This document shows positions 62,641 to 64,000 of a stretch of 64,000 bases of DNA, piece by piece. The notes under the pieces are model-generated. The model was given only the letters and a program-made list of their open reading frames with translations, was not told the DNA's origin and did not search any database. How positions within the stretch are numbered: the stretch's first letter is position 1; every line of letters starts with the position of its first letter. The stretch is from Flavobacterium sp. JAS (lineage in GTDB: Bacteria; Bacteroidota; Bacteroidia; Flavobacteriales; Flavobacteriaceae): the NCBI RefSeq assembly GCF_020991455.1, contig NZ_JAJMOX010000012.1, positions 1 through 64,000 of the forward strand, read 5' to 3'. Made by a program: the position numbers and the translations under genes.

Positions 62641-62785
62641 TTTCCAAAACATAATTATTTTCAAAATTCCAATCTGTATCTGTACAATTTGGAATAGCAA
62701 TTATGCTTTTATAAGCCTGTAAAGAAATCATACAAACATTGAGATTTAAAATAAATTAATAACAATATAAATTAAAACACTCGTT

Positions 62786-63181
62786 ATGAAACCAACACCC
62801 ACCTTCTGTAAAACAGATTATCAGTTTTTGAGAGAATTAATCTTAAAAAGTAAAAATTTAACAAATACAAAAGAAGCTAATCAGCTTTCACAAGAATTAG
62901 ATCGCGCGATTATCAGCAAAGAAAGCGAATTAGACAACTCGATTGTGAGGATCAATTCTTATGTAACTATCGAAGATGTAAAAGCAAACAAACAAATGAA
63001 AATTCAAATCGTTTTACCTTCTTTTGCAGATGTAAAACAAAATAAAATTTCAATTCTTGCACCTTTAAGTGTTGCTATTATTGGCTTTAAGGAAAATGAT
63101 GAAGTTGATTGGGAATTACCGGCTGGAATAAAGACTTTAAAAATAATCGCAGTTAGCAATTCTGCTGAAAGCGTTTCTTAA
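62786..63181 (+). CDS. Gre/Rnk-like polymerase-binding factor
   Basis: The 131-residue protein resembles Rnk and GreA/GreB: a charged helical N-terminal half (about 1-55) and a C-terminal domain with DNSIVRINSYVTIEDVKANKQMKIQIVLPS, ISILAPLSVAIIGFKENDEVDWELPAG. Rnk regulates nucleoside diphosphate kinase in Gammaproteobacteria; here the role in transcription is inferred. It is separated from the candidate small RNA by about 150 bp, so the RNA could be its regulatory leader. Confidence 0.75.
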   Translation: MKPTPTFCKTDYQFLRELILKSKNLTNTKEANQLSQELDRAIISKESELDNSIVRINSYVTIEDVKANKQMKIQIVLPSFADVKQNKISILAPLSVAIIGFKENDEVDWELPAGIKTLKIIAVSNSAESVS

Positions 63182-63187
63182 TTTTTT

Positions 63188-63216
63188 AAACACCTCATTC
63201 GTGAAGGTGTTTTTTT
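63188..63216 (+). terminator. Terminator after the Gre/Rnk-like gene
   Basis: AAACACCT (63188-63195) and AGGTGTTT (63205-63212) form a stem followed by a T run, seven bases past the stop. Confidence 0.85.
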
Positions 63217-63230
63217 ATATCCTGTTTTTA

Positions 63231-63270
63231 AACAAAAAAAAACTATCCAATAAAAATTTACTGAATAGTT
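63231..63270 (-). terminator. Terminator after the cytochrome c gene
   Basis: On the minus strand an imperfect stem AACTATTCAGTAAA/TTTATTGGATAGTT is followed by a long T run, 26 bp past the cytochrome gene stop. Confidence 0.7.
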
Positions 63271-63295
63271 CGATTGAATCTACAATGACAACTTC

Positions 63296-63607
63296 TTACA
63301 ATTGAGAAGTTATATAATTTGATATTGAAGCCATTTGAGTATCATCTAACTTCGCTTTTTTCTGCATTTTTACTAAAATTGGTTTCCAATCTTCCTGACT
63401 AAATTTCTTTGGATCAAATAATTTATGACATTTTGCGCAATTGTTTTCGTACAAGCTTTTGCTAGCTGCCAATTCTGGCGTTAATTCTGTAGTTTTTACA
63501 GCCTCAGTTACAGCTGGAGTTGCCGGAGTAGCAGGAGCTGATTTTTTAGTACCACACGATACTACAAATAGAACTACTGCTGCCAGGATTAAGATTTTTG
63601 TTTTCAT
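63296..63607 (-). CDS. Lipoprotein cytochrome c
   Basis: The 103-residue protein has a lipobox signal (ILAAVVLFVVSC, cysteine 18), an alanine/proline/threonine-rich linker (about 20-45) and one heme-binding site CAKCH (57-61). A DWKPILVKMQKKAKL stretch could supply the distal methionine. It should be an outer- or inner-membrane-anchored cytochrome in the periplasm. The ATG at 63607 is chosen because it starts the signal peptide. It lies upstream of the FKBP gene's end on the same strand. Confidence 0.88.
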   Translation of the reverse strand: MKTKILILAAVVLFVVSCGTKKSAPATPATPAVTEAVKTTELTPELAASKSLYENNCAKCHKLFDPKKFSQEDWKPILVKMQKKAKLDDTQMASISNYITSQL

Positions 63608-63633
63608 TACTTTACTTATTTTTAAGTAAATAT

Positions 63634-63666
63634 AAAAAAATCCCATACACTGTAGCGCATGGGATT
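63634..63666 (-). terminator. Terminator of the FKBP gene
   Basis: On the minus strand AATCCCAT and ATGGGATT arms enclose a 12-base loop and lead into a T run, about 37 bp past the FKBP stop. Confidence 0.82.
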
Positions 63667-63702
63667 ATTATTTAAAACAATACTAAATTGTATCTAAAAG
63701 TC

Positions 63703-64000
63703 TTATTTTACGTCCATTAATTCAACGTCGAAAATCAAAGTTGCGTGCGGTGGAATAACTCCTCCTGCACCTGAAGCTCCATACCCTAAATCAGATGGAA
63801 TTACAAAACGAGCTTTGTCTCCAACTTGCAATAAAGCAATACCTTCGTCCCAGCCTTCGATAACCTGACCTTGACCTAATCTAAATTCGATTGGTTTTTT
63901 GCGTGGGTAAGAAGAATCAAAAACTTTTCCGTTCTCTAAAGATCCTTCGTAATGAACTGCAACTGTTTTACCAGCTTCAGCTTTTTTACCGTCTCCTTTT
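63703..64000 (-). CDS. FKBP-type peptidyl-prolyl isomerase, C-terminal fragment
   Basis: The reading frame enters from the right edge and ends at TAA (63703-63705). About 98 residues of the C-terminal FKBP domain are visible, including VAVHYEGSLENGKVFDSSY, GQVIEGWDEGIALLQVGDKARFVIPSDLGYG and VIPPHATLIFDVEL. These match the active-site and flap segments of FKBP. It catalyses proline cis-trans isomerisation in protein folding; the missing N-terminus would show whether it is secreted. Confidence 0.9.
   Translation of the reverse strand, partial: KGDGKKAEAGKTVAVHYEGSLENGKVFDSSYPRKKPIEFRLGQGQVIEGWDEGIALLQVGDKARFVIPSDLGYGASGAGGVIPPHATLIFDVELMDVK

Noticed and set aside
1..64000. tRNA, rRNA, prophage, integron or insertion sequence genes
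   Set aside because: No cloverleaf, transposase, integrase or phage-like gene was recognised on either strand, but no profile search could be run.

Overview
The window looks like a chromosomal segment of a Flavobacterium-type bacterium (Bacteroidota). It is AT-rich. Several genes are preceded by the Bacteroidota -7 promoter box TAnnTTTG, and Shine-Dalgarno sequences are not evident. The gene content is typical of the group: a TonB-receptor-like barrel, DUF5723, DUF3276, DUF6515, TTG/GTG starts, and many self-complementary intergenic repeats. I saw no rRNA, tRNA, CRISPR array, insertion sequence or phage gene. Nearly all genes are intact; the last one (an FKBP-type isomerase) runs off the right edge.

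Layout. 1-6.7 kb: Gre-like factor, outer-membrane barrel, PhzF-like isomerase and a large TPR protein on the minus strand. 7.0-16.9 kb: ftsE, then a surface-polysaccharide locus with four glycosyltransferases, an FdtA-type ketoisomerase, a DegT-type aminotransferase, a hexapeptide acyltransferase, a Wzx-type flippase and a FemAB/GNAT-like transferase. This suggests a dTDP-3-amino-3,6-dideoxyhexose-containing glycan. 17-19.4 kb: UPF0126 channel-like protein, a secreted protein and an RDD protein. 19.4-26.5 kb: a membrane/MoxR operon (SpoIIM-like, membrane protein, DUF4129, DUF4350, MoxR, secreted protein, DUF58). 26.6-38 kb: mostly housekeeping (phosphatase-like, SpoU methyltransferase, serine hydrolase, Rel/SpoT, Fur, PurA, NUDIX, amidohydrolase, L,D-transpeptidase). 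38.3-40.5 kb: a TetR regulator, a Tet(X)-like flavin monooxygenase and a small zinc-ribbon/HhH protein. 40.6-47.8 kb: GuaB, DUF5723 plus a lipoprotein, HMG-CoA-lyase-like, the SatD-DUF3307 pair, and PyrD. 48-54 kb: porin, DUF6515, formylglycine-generating-enzyme-like protein, PepT, DUF1801-like. 54.3-64 kb: YajC, NusB, leucine dehydrogenase, ABC exporter, DUF3276, hydrolases, CsaA, thioredoxin-like, Gre-like, cytochrome c, FKBP.

The best candidate for an under-described system is the satD-DUF3307 operon at 45.3-46.7 kb. Its promoter carries three inverted-repeat sites placed exactly 28 bp apart, the last overlapping a -7 box. The SatD-like protein pairs a region with GDEF- and SIG-type motifs, reminiscent of nucleotide cyclases, with a C-terminal helix-turn-helix. 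The gene is translationally coupled to a multi-pass membrane protein. Other points of interest are a candidate structured small RNA or leader with a 34-codon ORF at 62.4-62.6 kb, the Tet(X)-like gene with altered drug-contact residues, an in-frame intergenic-type repeat inside the aminotransferase gene, and several families of long intergenic inverted repeats.
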